64,000 bases of DNA from Promineifilum sp. (GCA_020634335.1 JACKBY010000009.1:62001-126000), one strand, 5' to 3'; positions 8,457 through 17,881 are shown, counted from the stretch's first letter. The notes: generated from the letters alone by a model not told the origin. Program-made: numbers and translations.

Positions 8457-9389
8457 TTACTCTTGCGACGACGCGCTCGCTTCCGCCGCCCGCTCCCGTC
8501 GCCGCAGCCGCTTGATAATCCAGATGAGCAGGATGAACGGGATGGCCACCACCAGCAGGATCGGCAGGGCGAAGAGCACGAACCAGATGACCGCGTTGGC
8601 CAGCACCTGAAGCATGCTGACGAGCGCCTCGATGGCCTCCTTGGCCACGCCGCTCGGCTGCCAGCCGCCGACCCGGATAGGCTGGGCCAGCACGTCGGGC
8701 GTCACATTGACGGTGATTGACGAGAAGGCCGCCGACTGCTGCAAAAACTGGATACGACCCTGCAGCGATTCGATATCGCCCTCGACCCGGCTCAGTTCCA
8801 CGTTGACGGCCAGCGCCTCCTCCACGTTTTCGGCGTCGGCCAGGAACTGGCGCAGGCGCGCCGCCGTGGCCTCCATATTGCCCAGCCGCGCGCTCAGGTC
8901 GACGAACTCCTCGGTCACGTCCTGGCCCGACGTGCTCAGGCTGTTAACTTCGACCGCCAACCCGGCGATGGCGTCGAGCACGCTCTGGAAGCCCTCGGCC
9001 GGAACGCGAATGCGGACGTAGCCGCTCTTGGCCGTGTCGGTAGACTGGTAGACGTTGCTTTCGACCACCCAGCCGCCGCTGCTGTCGGCCATGGCGGCAA
9101 TTTGGGCCAACGCCTGTTCGGTGTCGGTGGCCACGATGGACATATCGGCCGTGCGGATGATGAGCCGCTCCTGACCAGGGGGAAGTTGGGCGCTGCTGTC
9201 GTTGGCCGTTAGGTCGACCTCGGCCACGGCCATGGGCATGGCCGCCGGGGCCGCGCCGGAATACGCTTCCGACATCACTTCTGCGCCCATCTGGTCCGAG
9301 ACCACCGATTGCTCGGCCCGGCCGCCGCAAGCTACGACGACAAGGCCCGCAACGATGAGCATAATGATTGACAATAGTCGGCGTTTCAT
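8457..9389 (-). CDS. DUF4349 lipoprotein with coiled coil and C-terminal membrane helix
   Basis: The 310-residue protein starts at the ATG 9389 (GAGGG 6 nt upstream), giving MKRRLLS and a lipobox LVVVAC. The DUF4349 core begins near ERLIIRTADMSIVATD and contains a periplasmic coiled coil (VEEALAVNVELSRVEGDIESL). A C-terminal hydrophobic helix (about 265-290) is followed by an Arg-rich tail. Both ends appear membrane-attached with the domain outside the cell. The family has no firm biochemical role; surface or stress functions are guessed. It is monocistronic. Confidence 0.85.
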   Translation of the reverse strand: MKRRLLSIIMLIVAGLVVVACGGRAEQSVVSDQMGAEVMSEAYSGAAPAAMPMAVAEVDLTANDSSAQLPPGQERLIIRTADMSIVATDTEQALAQIAAMADSSGGWVVESNVYQSTDTAKSGYVRIRVPAEGFQSVLDAIAGLAVEVNSLSTSGQDVTEEFVDLSARLGNMEATAARLRQFLADAENVEEALAVNVELSRVEGDIESLQGRIQFLQQSAAFSSITVNVTPDVLAQPIRVGGWQPSGVAKEAIEALVSMLQVLANAVIWFVLFALPILLVVAIPFILLIWIIKRLRRRERAAEASASSQE

Positions 9390-9485
9390 GGGTATCCCTC
9401 TCTGTGAGTGCTTGATATTGGTTTGCACCTCTACCATAGTGACGCGGAACGACGGGCGATTGTTCCCTCTCGCCCAAACCTGTTG

Positions 9486-9505
9486 CTCAAACTGTCCAGG
9501 TTGAG
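9486..9505. repeat. Intergenic copy of a CTCAACCTG/CAGGTTGAG palindrome
   Basis: A nearly perfect 20-bp palindrome with arms CTCAAACTG and CAGGTTGAG. The same palindrome occurs three times inside the coding sequence at 29300-29902, so it is a dispersed element in this genome. Confidence 0.7.
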
Positions 9506-9548
9506 CCTCACTCGCATGCTGGACAGCCTGTGCCACAGCCACGCGGCA

Positions 9549-10274
9549 CTACATACCGAATTCCAGCCGCTCGATCAGACGTGACGGCAACTGGTGGGCG
9601 CGCATCCGGCTCTGTGTCTCGGCGATGTCATAGGCCACGCGATGGAGCGTCCAGGTCTGAGCCTCGTCATCGAGCACGGCATAGGACGCCCGCGGGTCGC
9701 CGTCCCGCGGTTGGCCCACGCTGCCCGGATTGGCGATCATCCGTCCCTGGGTCAGGTCAACCACCTCACCATCATCGAGTAGATAGAAGTTTAGCCCCGC
9801 CTCGTCGAGGATGAATAGGGCCGGGATGTGAGAGTGACCCACCAGACAGGTGGGCGTGTCGAAATAGTCGAAGTTTTCCTGCGCCGTCGGCAGATCGAGG
9901 ATATATTCCCATACCGGGTGGCGCGGGCTGGCGTGAGCCAGAGTATAGGGAGCCTCCACGTGCAGCGGCGGCAAACCGTTCAGATAAGCCAGGTTGTCGT
10001 CTTTCATCTGCTGGCGCGTCCATCGCACCGCCCGGCGAGCATCATCGTTGAACTCCTCGGTGTCGAGCTTGCGTAACACGGCCCAATCATGGTTGCCCGA
10101 CAGCGCCGGAGACGCCCCCACATCGCGCAGGCGCTCGACGCATTCATTAGGGTTCGGCCCATAGCCGACCAGATCGCCCAAAAACCATAGACGATCCCAT
10201 TGGCCGGCATCGGCCAACACTGCTTCGAGGGCCACAAGATTGGCGTGAATATCGGAAAGGACGAGGGTACGCAT
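9549..10274 (-). CDS. Calcineurin-like metallophosphoesterase (YfcE/MJ0936-like)
   Basis: The 241-residue cytoplasmic enzyme has the full dimetal signature: SDIHAN (8-13), GDLVGYGPNP (33-42), GNHDWAV (about 60), then VGHSH and ANPGSVGQPRDG near the C-terminus. The family hydrolyses phosphomonoesters or phosphodiesters; the natural substrate cannot be told from sequence. It is divergent from tsaE, with a shared control region of about 125 bp. Confidence 0.9.
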   Translation of the reverse strand: MRTLVLSDIHANLVALEAVLADAGQWDRLWFLGDLVGYGPNPNECVERLRDVGASPALSGNHDWAVLRKLDTEEFNDDARRAVRWTRQQMKDDNLAYLNGLPPLHVEAPYTLAHASPRHPVWEYILDLPTAQENFDYFDTPTCLVGHSHIPALFILDEAGLNFYLLDDGEVVDLTQGRMIANPGSVGQPRDGDPRASYAVLDDEAQTWTLHRVAYDIAETQSRMRAHQLPSRLIERLEFGM

Positions 10275-10384
10275 GGGGAGTTAATCAGTAGCGGATAGTT
10301 GGCAACGACCAGGGTCTTAGTGGACGATGAAATCTCTCTTCTCTGTCTCGAATCGTGGTAGGTGCGCATATCATACCATGAAAG

Positions 10385-10390
10385 TATAAT
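10385..10390 (+). promoter_or_regulatory. -10 box of the tsaE operon
   Basis: TATAAT lies 9 nt before the ATG at 10400, leaving a leader of only about 2-3 nt. No Shine-Dalgarno precedes the ATG. This again suggests leaderless initiation. Confidence 0.5.
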
Positions 10391-10399
10391 AACCGGCGC

Positions 10400-10900
10400 A
10401 TGGCAATTCTCGACGACCGCACGCTGGACTTTGTCAGCACGAGCCTGCCCCAAACGGAGCGTCTGGGCATTCGCCTGGGCGAGCTTCTGGAGCCGCGCGA
10501 CGTGGTTTGCCTGTCCGGCGAGCTGGGGGCGGGCAAGACGGCGCTGGCGCGAGGCGTCGGCCGCGGCTGGGGGTCGCCGGTGCGCGTCACCAGCCCCACG
10601 TTCGTCCTCGTCAACGAATACCCCCGGCCGAGCGACGGCTGCATTCTCTACCACATCGACGGCTATCGGCTGGAGCGCACGGCTGACATCGTCACCGTGG
10701 GGCTGGAGGACATCCTCGACGGCGACGCGCCGGTGCTTATCGAGTGGCCGGAGCACATTGTCGACCTCTTGCCGCCCGACCGCCTCTGGATCACCCTGAC
10801 CTACGACAGCCCCACCCGACGCCGGATGCGCCTCAGCGCCATGGGGCCGCGCTCGACAACGTTACTGACGGATTTTCGCAAAAACGCCTTTGGCGTCTGA
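10400..10900 (+). CDS. tsaE: tRNA threonylcarbamoyladenosine biosynthesis ATPase TsaE
   Basis: This P-loop ATPase works with TsaB and TsaD to place threonylcarbamoyl on A37 of ANN-decoding tRNAs. The 166 residues include Walker A GELGAGKTALARG (about 37-49), the TSPTFVLVNEY strand and a Walker B-like region around YHIDGYRL. The gene is followed after 5 nt by tsaB and then rimI, so it is first in an operon. TsaD is not in the window. Confidence 0.95.
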   Translation: MAILDDRTLDFVSTSLPQTERLGIRLGELLEPRDVVCLSGELGAGKTALARGVGRGWGSPVRVTSPTFVLVNEYPRPSDGCILYHIDGYRLERTADIVTVGLEDILDGDAPVLIEWPEHIVDLLPPDRLWITLTYDSPTRRRMRLSAMGPRSTTLLTDFRKNAFGV

Positions 10901-10905
10901 CACTC

Positions 10906-11565
10906 ATGATACTGGCAATAGACACGGCAACGGATTGGGTGGGGCTGGCCCTCCACGACGGCGGCACAGTGACAGCCGAGTTCGGCTGGCGCAGCCGGCG
11001 CACGCAAACGATTGAACTGGCCCCGGCGGTGGCCCAGCTATGGGCGCGCACCGGCGTGTCGGCCAACGATCTGAATGCCATCGCCGTCGCCAACGGCCCC
11101 GGTTCCTACACCGGCCTCCGCGTGGGCCTGGCCTTGGCCAAGGGCATCGCCCTGGGCCAGAAGCTGCCACTCATCGGCGTGCCGACGCTCGACGTTGTAG
11201 CCGCGGCCGTCCCGCGCCTGGAAACCGACCTGGTGGCGCTGGCCCAGGCCGGGCGGTCGCGTCTGTGGGCCGGGCAGTATAGCTGGAACGGCAAGCACGG
11301 CTGGGAGTCGGTGGGCGACCCGATGCTTACCCAATGGGACGACCTGCTCAGCCGCCTCCAGGTGCCGGTGGCCTTTGCCGGAGAGATCGACGCTGCGGCC
11401 GCCAAGCTTATCCGCCGCGTCAACCGCTCGGCCCACATCGTCGGCCCGGCGGCGTCCGTGCGGCGCGCGGCCGTGCTGGCGGAGATCGGCTGGACGCGCT
11501 GGAAGAAGCAGCAGGTGACCGAGGCCGACGCCCTGGCCCCGTTCTATCTGCGCGAGCCGGGTTAG
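10906..11565 (+). CDS. tsaB: tRNA threonylcarbamoyladenosine protein TsaB
   Basis: This 219-residue ASKHA-fold partner stabilises TsaD during t6A synthesis. It begins MILAIDTATDWVGLAL and has the NGPGSYTGLRVGLALAKG motif characteristic of TsaB/TsaD. The ATG at 10906 lies 5 nt after the tsaE stop. The open frame continues further upstream, but that extension only overlaps tsaE out of frame. Translational coupling within the operon is likely. Confidence 0.95.
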   Translation: MILAIDTATDWVGLALHDGGTVTAEFGWRSRRTQTIELAPAVAQLWARTGVSANDLNAIAVANGPGSYTGLRVGLALAKGIALGQKLPLIGVPTLDVVAAAVPRLETDLVALAQAGRSRLWAGQYSWNGKHGWESVGDPMLTQWDDLLSRLQVPVAFAGEIDAAAAKLIRRVNRSAHIVGPAASVRRAAVLAEIGWTRWKKQQVTEADALAPFYLREPG

Positions 11566-11570
11566 TCCTA

Positions 11571-12101
11571 ATGTTGGCGACACCCGCACCCTATTCGTTG
11601 CGGCCCATGACCGTTGACGACATCCCGGCCGTACTGGAGATCGACCGGCTGTCATTTCCCTCGCCGGCCACCGCCCAACTGTACCTCAACGAATTGACCG
11701 ACAATCGCCTGGCCCACTATCAGGTGCTGGCGCGACGCGAGCCGAGCGGCGAAACGCTCGCCGGCTACGCGGGCTTCTGGCTCATCGCCGATGAGGTCCA
11801 CGTCAGCACCATCGCTGTGCATCCCGACGAGCGGAGGCGAGGCCGGGGGGAATGGCTCTTTCTCAACCTGCTGCTGGAGGCGTGCCGGCTGGACCCGCTA
11901 CTGGTGACGCTGGAGGTGCGCACCAGCAACATGGCGGCTCAGGGGCTTTATCGCAAGTATCGTTTCCAGGAGGTCGGCCGGCGGCGGCGCTACTATCACG
12001 ATACGGGCGAGGACGCGCTGCTGATGACCGTTGATTTCGCCGAGCACCCGGACTACTGCGCCTGGCTGGCGGCGCGCGTCGCTGCGGATTTTGCCGTCTG
12101 A
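11571..12101 (+). CDS. rimI: RimI-like ribosomal protein N-acetyltransferase
   Basis: The 176-residue GNAT enzyme starts 5 nt after the tsaB stop. The acetyl-CoA binding segment reads VSTIAVHPDERRRGRGEWL, with the usual Q/RxxGxG/A pattern, followed by LEVRTSNMAAQGLYRKYRF, typical of RimI. It probably acetylates the N-terminus of ribosomal protein S18. Genomes commonly link rimI to tsaB, which supports the call over a generic GNAT. Confidence 0.9.
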   Translation: MLATPAPYSLRPMTVDDIPAVLEIDRLSFPSPATAQLYLNELTDNRLAHYQVLARREPSGETLAGYAGFWLIADEVHVSTIAVHPDERRRGRGEWLFLNLLLEACRLDPLLVTLEVRTSNMAAQGLYRKYRFQEVGRRRRYYHDTGEDALLMTVDFAEHPDYCAWLAARVAADFAV

Positions 12102-12221
12102 GGCTGTATAAAACGGCAGATTAAGAATTGCCGACGGATGACAACGGATAATGCGGATGTATTCATTTCCTGATCATTCGTGTCCCTCGTTACACCCGTG
12201 GCCATTCCCTTTTTTTCAATT

Positions 12222-13259
12222 ATGAATAATCAACACGTCTTCATCACCGGCGGAGCCGGGTTCATCGGCTGCAACAGCGCCGACCACTTCTTGCGGCGCG
12301 GCCAGTCCGTCACCCTCTACGACAACCTGACGCGCCAGGGCGGGCGCGCCAATCTGGCCTGGCTGCACGAACGCCACGGCGGCGAGCGGCTGCGCGTTGT
12401 CGAGGCCGACGTGCGCGACTATGACACGTTGGCCGCGACCATGGCCCAGACCGCGCCCACGGTCGTGCTCCATCTGGCCGGCCAGGTGGCGGTCACCGCG
12501 TCGGTCGTCGACCCGCGCGAGGATTTCGAGATCAACGCCCTGGGCACGTTCAACGTGCTGGAGGCCGTGCGCCGCCACGCCCCCGACGCGGCCCTGCTCT
12601 ACGCCTCCACCAACAAGGTCTACGGGGGCATGGAGGACGTGGGCATCGTGCGCGCCGGGCAACGCTACGCCTATGCTGATTTCCCCCATGGCATCCCGGA
12701 AACGTTCCCGCTCGATTTCCACTCGCCCTACGGCTGCTCCAAGGGCGCGGGCGACCAGTACGTGCGCGATTACGCCCGCATCTACGGACTGCGAACCCTT
12801 GTCTGGCGGCAGTCGTGTATCTATGGGCAACGTCAGTTCGGCGTCGAGGATCAGGGCTGGGTGGCCCACTTCGTCATTGCCACGGTGCTGGGACGGCCCA
12901 TATCGATCTACGGCGACGGCATGCAGGTGCGCGACGTGCTCCACGTCGATGATCTCGTGGCCGCCTATCAGCTGGGCATCGACCGGATGGACGAGTTCCG
13001 CGGCGAGGTGTTCAACCTGGGCGGCGGGCCGCAGAACACGCTGGCCATCTGGACGGAGTTCGGGCCGTTGCTGGCCGATCTGGCCGGCCGGCCGGTGGCG
13101 GTCACCTACGGCCCGTGGCGGCCGGGTGACCAGCGCGTGTTCGTGGCCGACATTCACCGCGCGGCCGAACGGCTGGGCTGGCGGCCGCGCGTCTCGCCAG
13201 AGCAGGGAATTCGTCGGCTCTATGCGTGGGTGGCGGAGAATCCGGGTTTGTTCCAGTGA
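12222..13259 (+). CDS. NAD-dependent sugar-nucleotide epimerase, CDP-paratose/tyvelose 2-epimerase-like
   Basis: The 345-residue extended short-chain dehydrogenase has the NAD site GGAGFIG at the N-terminus, LAGQVAVTASVVDPREDFEIN, STNKVYG, and the catalytic Y-x3-K in YGCSK. The GQVAVT..VxxPREDFEINALGT stretch resembles CDP-paratose 2-epimerases more than GalE. The ATG at 12222 is used because the Rossmann fold begins at once. No other polysaccharide genes are adjacent. The spacer 13260-13469 shows nothing I can name. Confidence 0.85.
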   Translation: MNNQHVFITGGAGFIGCNSADHFLRRGQSVTLYDNLTRQGGRANLAWLHERHGGERLRVVEADVRDYDTLAATMAQTAPTVVLHLAGQVAVTASVVDPREDFEINALGTFNVLEAVRRHAPDAALLYASTNKVYGGMEDVGIVRAGQRYAYADFPHGIPETFPLDFHSPYGCSKGAGDQYVRDYARIYGLRTLVWRQSCIYGQRQFGVEDQGWVAHFVIATVLGRPISIYGDGMQVRDVLHVDDLVAAYQLGIDRMDEFRGEVFNLGGGPQNTLAIWTEFGPLLADLAGRPVAVTYGPWRPGDQRVFVADIHRAAERLGWRPRVSPEQGIRRLYAWVAENPGLFQ

Positions 13260-13469
13260 CACGCAGCGATGTTTGGGCGGCCGTGGGCGCCATCGCCGCT
13301 GGGCGGCTGCGGCCGGTGAGACTTGCTTTCACCCGTGCGGCCGGTCTGTACGGCATGGATGCTGCTGGGGCAACGCCTGACCCGGCCCGGTGAATGACAC
13401 GGCCTCTACCCCGTCTGGGCCGCCATCGTCGAATTCGGGCGTCAACGTCGAAAAGTCTGTCAGAAGCCA

Positions 13470-14006
13470 TCACTCGATCTCGATCTTGGTGATGGCGTCG
13501 AAATCCAGAGCCTTGTCGCCGCCGAGGACGGCATGGAGAGCCAACTGGGCAAACTGGAAGAACGCTTGCAGATCGCCGATGCGGTCGAGGTAGTAGCGGG
13601 CCAGTTGCTGCTCGTCGGCCGAGAGGTCGCGTTCGGCGGCCTGGAGCTTTTCGATGCTCTCGCCCAATACCCCCAACGCCAACTGCACCTCGCGCTGCTC
13701 GCGGCTGCCCAACACGTTGCGGATGACCTGCCACATGTCGGATTCGGCCTTGTAGAACTTGCGGCGCTCGCCGCGTACCCAGACTTCCTTGGCCATGCCC
13801 CAACGCTCCAGATCGCGCATGTTCATGCTGACCGAGCCTTTGCTAATCTCCAGCGTGTCGCCCAGTTGGTCGAGGGAAAGCGGGGCGGGGCTGAGCAGCA
13901 ACGTGCCGTAGAGGCGGCCCATGACGTCGCTGAAGCCGAAAAATCGAGCCAGACGGCCAAGGCCGGAGACAGTGCTATCGTTAACCGCGGTCAATGTTTC
14001 GTGCAT
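13470..14006 (-). CDS. GbsR/MarR-like transcriptional regulator
   Basis: The 178-residue protein has a winged helix near residues 35-85 (APLSLDQLGDTLEISKGSVSMNMRDLERWGMAKEV) and a helical C-terminal half, the layout of GbsR-type regulators. It is monocistronic. A small inverted repeat 12 nt upstream of its start (14018-14033) is a candidate autoregulatory operator. The effector is unknown; no choline or betaine genes are near. Confidence 0.85.
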   Translation of the reverse strand: MHETLTAVNDSTVSGLGRLARFFGFSDVMGRLYGTLLLSPAPLSLDQLGDTLEISKGSVSMNMRDLERWGMAKEVWVRGERRKFYKAESDMWQVIRNVLGSREQREVQLALGVLGESIEKLQAAERDLSADEQQLARYYLDRIGDLQAFFQFAQLALHAVLGGDKALDFDAITKIEIE

Positions 14007-14017
14007 AATTCCCTGCG

Positions 14018-14033
14018 TTCAATATGTTTTGAA
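14018..14033. promoter_or_regulatory. Candidate operator TTCAA-N6-TTGAA
   Basis: The arms TTCAA (14018-14022) and TTGAA (14029-14033) lie just upstream of the GbsR-like start. The position suits repression by a dimeric winged-helix protein. The rest of the spacer to 14204 shows no gene. Confidence 0.45.
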
Positions 14034-14204
14034 TGGAGTGAGCATAGCAGAGGATGGCACGAAGGGCAAGGGGATCAGCTGGCAGTGGCAAAGGTTAGTG
14101 GTCGGGGGAAAGGGACCGATAGCAAGATAAGGGGGCGCGGGGCCTTTTGGGCGGGTTGCGTCCTGACGTTGATTTCCCGTGGCGGCCAGGGGGCCGGCCA
14201 TCGC

Positions 14205-14969
14205 TTATTCTTCGTACCGGCGGTTATACCCCAGCGGCCCGTGTCCCGCGCCCAGCCGCCAGACCGCGCCGCGCCTGATGGCCGCGTGGGTGAAGGCCTG
14301 CGCCCGACGGGTGGCTTCCAAGATGTCCTCACCCTCGGCGCGATAGGCGCAGATGGCGGCCGAGAGGGTATCGCCACTGCCGTGAGTGTTGGTCGTTTCC
14401 AGGCGCGGCTGGGGCAGCTCCACCCGTCCATCGCCGGCCCCATACACGTCGACGATCTCATCTTCGCGCGTCAGGCCCTTTAGCAATACGTTCTCCCCGC
14501 CGCCGGTCATCTCCAGCAACTGCGCCTCGGCCATGTTCGGCGTCACCAGATCGGCCAACGGAAAAAGCCACGCGCGATAGGCGGCGGCCACTTCAGGCGC
14601 GAACATGCTCTCCCCGCGGTGGTTGACCAGAATGGGATCGATGAGGATAAACGGCCGCGGCGACAGCCTGTTGCGCCAATACCGAAGCCGGTCGGCCACC
14701 GACTCGATAATGGCTACCCGCCCCAGGAAACCGGTCTTGATGGCTACCGCCCCATAGTCGGACAACACGGCATCGATCTGAGCGGCAATGAATTCCGGCG
14801 GCAGATAATGGACGGCGGCGACGCGGGCGCTGTTCTGGGCCGTGACGGCGCTAACGGCACTCATGCCATAGACGCCAAGCGCGGCCCAGGTCTTCAGGTC
14901 GGCCTGTAGGCCGGCCGCACCGCCGGAATCGGAGCCGGCAATGGTCAGCAGGGGAAAGGGCTGCTCCAT
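14205..14969 (-). CDS. thiD: Hydroxymethylpyrimidine (phospho)kinase ThiD
   Basis: This 254-residue ribokinase-fold enzyme phosphorylates HMP and HMP-P for thiamine synthesis. It begins with LLTIAGSDSGGAAGLQADLK and carries the anion-hole and catalytic segment THGSGDTLSAAI. No other thiamine genes or TPP riboswitch are visible beside it. Confidence 0.93.
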   Translation of the reverse strand: MEQPFPLLTIAGSDSGGAAGLQADLKTWAALGVYGMSAVSAVTAQNSARVAAVHYLPPEFIAAQIDAVLSDYGAVAIKTGFLGRVAIIESVADRLRYWRNRLSPRPFILIDPILVNHRGESMFAPEVAAAYRAWLFPLADLVTPNMAEAQLLEMTGGGENVLLKGLTREDEIVDVYGAGDGRVELPQPRLETTNTHGSGDTLSAAICAYRAEGEDILEATRRAQAFTHAAIRRGAVWRLGAGHGPLGYNRRYEE

Positions 14970-15024
14970 GGGAACACTAGAGTACCATGTCTCGCCAATT
15001 ACGACCGCACCCGTCAGCCGGGCG

Positions 15025-15999
15025 TTACGGAGCTATCGTGATGACGACCTTGCCCCGTGCGTGCCCTGCTTCAACATACCGGAGCGCCTCGGCTGTCTCG
15101 CTCAGCGGATAGCACCGGTCGACGACGGGCCTGACCCGGCCGGTCTCAATCAGGTCGTTCATCACCTCCAGATCGGCCTGATTGGGTTTGGCGCTGACGG
15201 TTGTGAACCGCTTGCCTCCGGAGCGAGATTTGATGGGGCCCCGCAGCAGGGCCTGAAATATTTGCGAGTTGGAGCCGCCGACCATGGCGTAGGTGCCGTT
15301 GGGCATCAGGACTCGCTCATAGTCGCCCAGCGACCGATCGCCGTTGACGGCCAGGATGAGATCATATTGCCGGCCGTTGCGGGTGAAGTCTTCCTTTGCA
15401 TAGTCGATCACGTGGTCGGCCCCCAGCGACTGCGTCAGGTCGATCTTCGACGTAGAGCAAACGGCTGTCACCTCCGCGCCCAGCGCCTTGGCGATTTGCA
15501 CGGCGAACGTGCCCACGCCGCCCGACGCACCGTTGATCAGCACCTTGTGCCCCGGCTGAACGCTGCCCACATCACGCAGTCCCTGCAGAGCGGTAACAGC
15601 GGCCATCGGCACGGCTGCGGCCTGCTCAAAGGTCAAGGACGCCGGCTTCCGGGCGACATATTTTTCGGGAACGGCCACGTATTCGGCAAACCCGCCGTTG
15701 CCGCAGGCCGACAGATCGCCGTAGATCTCGTCGCCCGGCTTAAACTGAGTCACATCCCGGCCGATTGCTACGATCTGCCCGGCCACGTCCGCGCCGAGCA
15801 TCGGATTCCTGGGCCTGAAGAAGCCCATGCTCAGGCGTACCAGGAACGGATCAGCCCGCAGGAGATGCCAGTCATAGGCGTTGACGGACGCCGCGTGGAT
15901 CCTGATCAGGACTTCATCGGCCGCGGGGGTGGGGGTCTCCAACTCCACGAGACGCAGTACGTCGGGTGAGCCATAGGTGGTATTGATGATCGCTTTCAT
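15025..15999 (-). CDS. Zinc-independent medium-chain NAD(P)-dependent oxidoreductase (quinone oxidoreductase-like)
   Basis: The 324-residue enzyme has an N-terminal GroES-like fold and a Rossmann domain with GASGGVGTFAVQIAKALGAE. It lacks the structural-zinc cysteine cluster, as in quinone oxidoreductase-like members. The start at 15999 overlaps the rhodanese stop as ATGA, so the two are translationally coupled. A paralogue lies at 49673-50590. The substrate is unknown. Confidence 0.88.
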   Translation of the reverse strand: MKAIINTTYGSPDVLRLVELETPTPAADEVLIRIHAASVNAYDWHLLRADPFLVRLSMGFFRPRNPMLGADVAGQIVAIGRDVTQFKPGDEIYGDLSACGNGGFAEYVAVPEKYVARKPASLTFEQAAAVPMAAVTALQGLRDVGSVQPGHKVLINGASGGVGTFAVQIAKALGAEVTAVCSTSKIDLTQSLGADHVIDYAKEDFTRNGRQYDLILAVNGDRSLGDYERVLMPNGTYAMVGGSNSQIFQALLRGPIKSRSGGKRFTTVSAKPNQADLEVMNDLIETGRVRPVVDRCYPLSETAEALRYVEAGHARGKVVITIAP

Positions 16000-16820
16000 G
16001 TGTTTTTGCTTTTTCCTTTGAGCGTGGGCAATCCTTCGCCCAACCATTCATTCATCGAGCCGTCGTAGACGGCAACATTCTTGTTGCCGGCCATCAGATG
16101 GGCCACGGCATTGACCGTAGCGGCGATGCCCCCGCCGCAATAGGTGATGATGCGCCGGTGCTGCGCCTCTTTCTCCAGGCGCGCGGCGAGCACGTCGTCG
16201 GGCCGAAACGATTCCATGTCCTGCATCAGTTCCAGGGCGGATTGCAACGAAGACCCGGCGATACGGGCCTGTTCATACATCGCAATATTCAGGGTGTTGA
16301 CGACGCAACTGTCGCTGTCCTCCAGAGCAGCCAGTACCTCTTCCTTACTGGCGAACACGCCCGACCGGAGATCGGCCTTAAAGGTCGTTGGCTCGTAGCG
16401 ATGTTCGCCTTGCCCCACAGGACCGCCTGCCCTTCGCCAGGCGGTCAGGCCGCCGTTGAGGATGCGCACGTGGTCGTGGCCGGCATAGTGGAGTATCCAC
16501 CAGGCGCGGGTGGCGCTGGGAAGGAAGTTGCCGTAGAGAACGACCTCCGATTCGGCACCAATGCCGATTTTGCCGATTTGATCGAAAAGGGCGGGTTCGG
16601 GCAATACAGTATAGCCATATTTGGCGGCCGGGTCCGAAAATACCTCATGGTCAAAAAAGGCCGCGTTGGGAATGCAGCCCCGCACATACTCCTCATAGGC
16701 CGTAGGGTCCGATTCCTGGCGGAAGAACATCATCGAGGCGTCGTAAATACGTAGATTGCCGTCATCCAGCTTGCTCATCAGTTGGTCGACTTCGATTAAG
16801 ATATCGTCTCGGTTCATCAT
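15996..16820 (-). CDS. Rhodanese-like sulfurtransferase (two domains)
   Basis: The 274-residue protein has an N-terminal inactive rhodanese domain and a C-terminal domain with C228 in TYCGGGIAAT, the position of the persulfide-forming cysteine. The loop reads CGGGIA rather than the CRKG of thiosulfate-specific enzymes, so the donor or acceptor may differ. It is cotranscribed with the oxidoreductase at 15025 through a 4-nt overlap. Confidence 0.88.
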   Translation of the reverse strand: MMNRDDILIEVDQLMSKLDDGNLRIYDASMMFFRQESDPTAYEEYVRGCIPNAAFFDHEVFSDPAAKYGYTVLPEPALFDQIGKIGIGAESEVVLYGNFLPSATRAWWILHYAGHDHVRILNGGLTAWRRAGGPVGQGEHRYEPTTFKADLRSGVFASKEEVLAALEDSDSCVVNTLNIAMYEQARIAGSSLQSALELMQDMESFRPDDVLAARLEKEAQHRRIITYCGGGIAATVNAVAHLMAGNKNVAVYDGSMNEWLGEGLPTLKGKSKNT

Positions 16821-16891
16821 ATCATTCCTTGTACAGCGAGTTTTTCAGTAGATAAAGGAGAAACTCGGTTTCCAGGTGTCTCTAAGGACAG

Positions 16892-17881
16892 TTAACCTTC
16901 CGGTTGAGCCGATGCGTAAGCTCGGTCGTTGCCATGACGGCCCAAGATCATCTTGATGAGCCGGCCAAGGCCCTCAACCGCCGTGAAGAAGCCCAGGAAG
17001 ACGGCCAGGATGACCGGCGCATTGTCGGCAAACGGCAAACTCATCAAGCCGGGTACCTTCTCGAACAGCAGGGCGACAAGCGGCAAGATGAAGAAGTAGT
17101 AGCCGGCCACCACCCCCACCATGTCCAGCGCCAGATCGGCCAGTGCCAGACCGGCGCTCCAGCGGCCGCGCCGCAATACGATGCCGTTGACCAGGATCAG
17201 GCCGACGGTGGACGCGATACCAACCGCCAGCCACAGCGCCGGCACCGGCAGCACGTCAATCGGCTCGGTCAGGTTGAAACGCAGCGTTAACCCGCCCACG
17301 CGCAGAAAGTAGGTCAGGACGAGGGCCGTGAAAATGTTAAAGGCGATGCCCAGCGCCACCTCGCCGCGGTCTATCCCGGCCGAGTCCTCGACGCGCGGCA
17401 AATGCCGCGGATTGAACGGCCCATCGATTTCCTCCAGTTTCTCGCCGGAGTGTTGCAGGATGGCGAATATGATCACCACGATGCCGCTGAAGACGAAGAC
17501 GGCCTGCACCACGGTGAATACCGTCTCCAGAAAAAGACCGATCAGCGTGCCTGGCTCGGCCAGCAGAAAGGCCAGCAGGACGCGAATGATGACTACCAAC
17601 GCCGGAAGCCACAGCCAGCCGCGTTGCAGAACGTGCACCATGATCGGATACAGCTCCGGGCCAATAAGGTACTGCTCCCCACCGTAGGAAGCAGCCATGC
17701 GGCGTGGGTCGCCCAGCTCGGTCAACAGTTCGACGACGTCGTCCTCCGTGTAGGAAGCCTTGTAGCGGTCGTCCAATTGGTCGCGGATGAGCGAGCGCAG
17801 TTCGTTTTGAATTTCCTTGCGCTCGCTTTCGGGCAGGTAGCGTGCCACCTGGTGCACGTAGCGTTCCACTAAATCGTTCAT
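16892..17881 (-). CDS. HAAS-domain integral membrane protein
   Basis: The 329-residue protein starts at the ATG 17881, which overlaps the PadR stop (ATGA). Residues 1-75 form a HAAS-type helical domain (LVERYVHQVARYLPESERKEI...ELRSLIRDQL...LGDPRRMAASY). About six hydrophobic helices follow. HAAS proteins are routinely encoded beside PadR regulators and are thought to act as membrane sensors or partners of them. The physiological signal is unknown. Confidence 0.85.
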   Translation of the reverse strand: MNDLVERYVHQVARYLPESERKEIQNELRSLIRDQLDDRYKASYTEDDVVELLTELGDPRRMAASYGGEQYLIGPELYPIMVHVLQRGWLWLPALVVIIRVLLAFLLAEPGTLIGLFLETVFTVVQAVFVFSGIVVIIFAILQHSGEKLEEIDGPFNPRHLPRVEDSAGIDRGEVALGIAFNIFTALVLTYFLRVGGLTLRFNLTEPIDVLPVPALWLAVGIASTVGLILVNGIVLRRGRWSAGLALADLALDMVGVVAGYYFFILPLVALLFEKVPGLMSLPFADNAPVILAVFLGFFTAVEGLGRLIKMILGRHGNDRAYASAQPEG

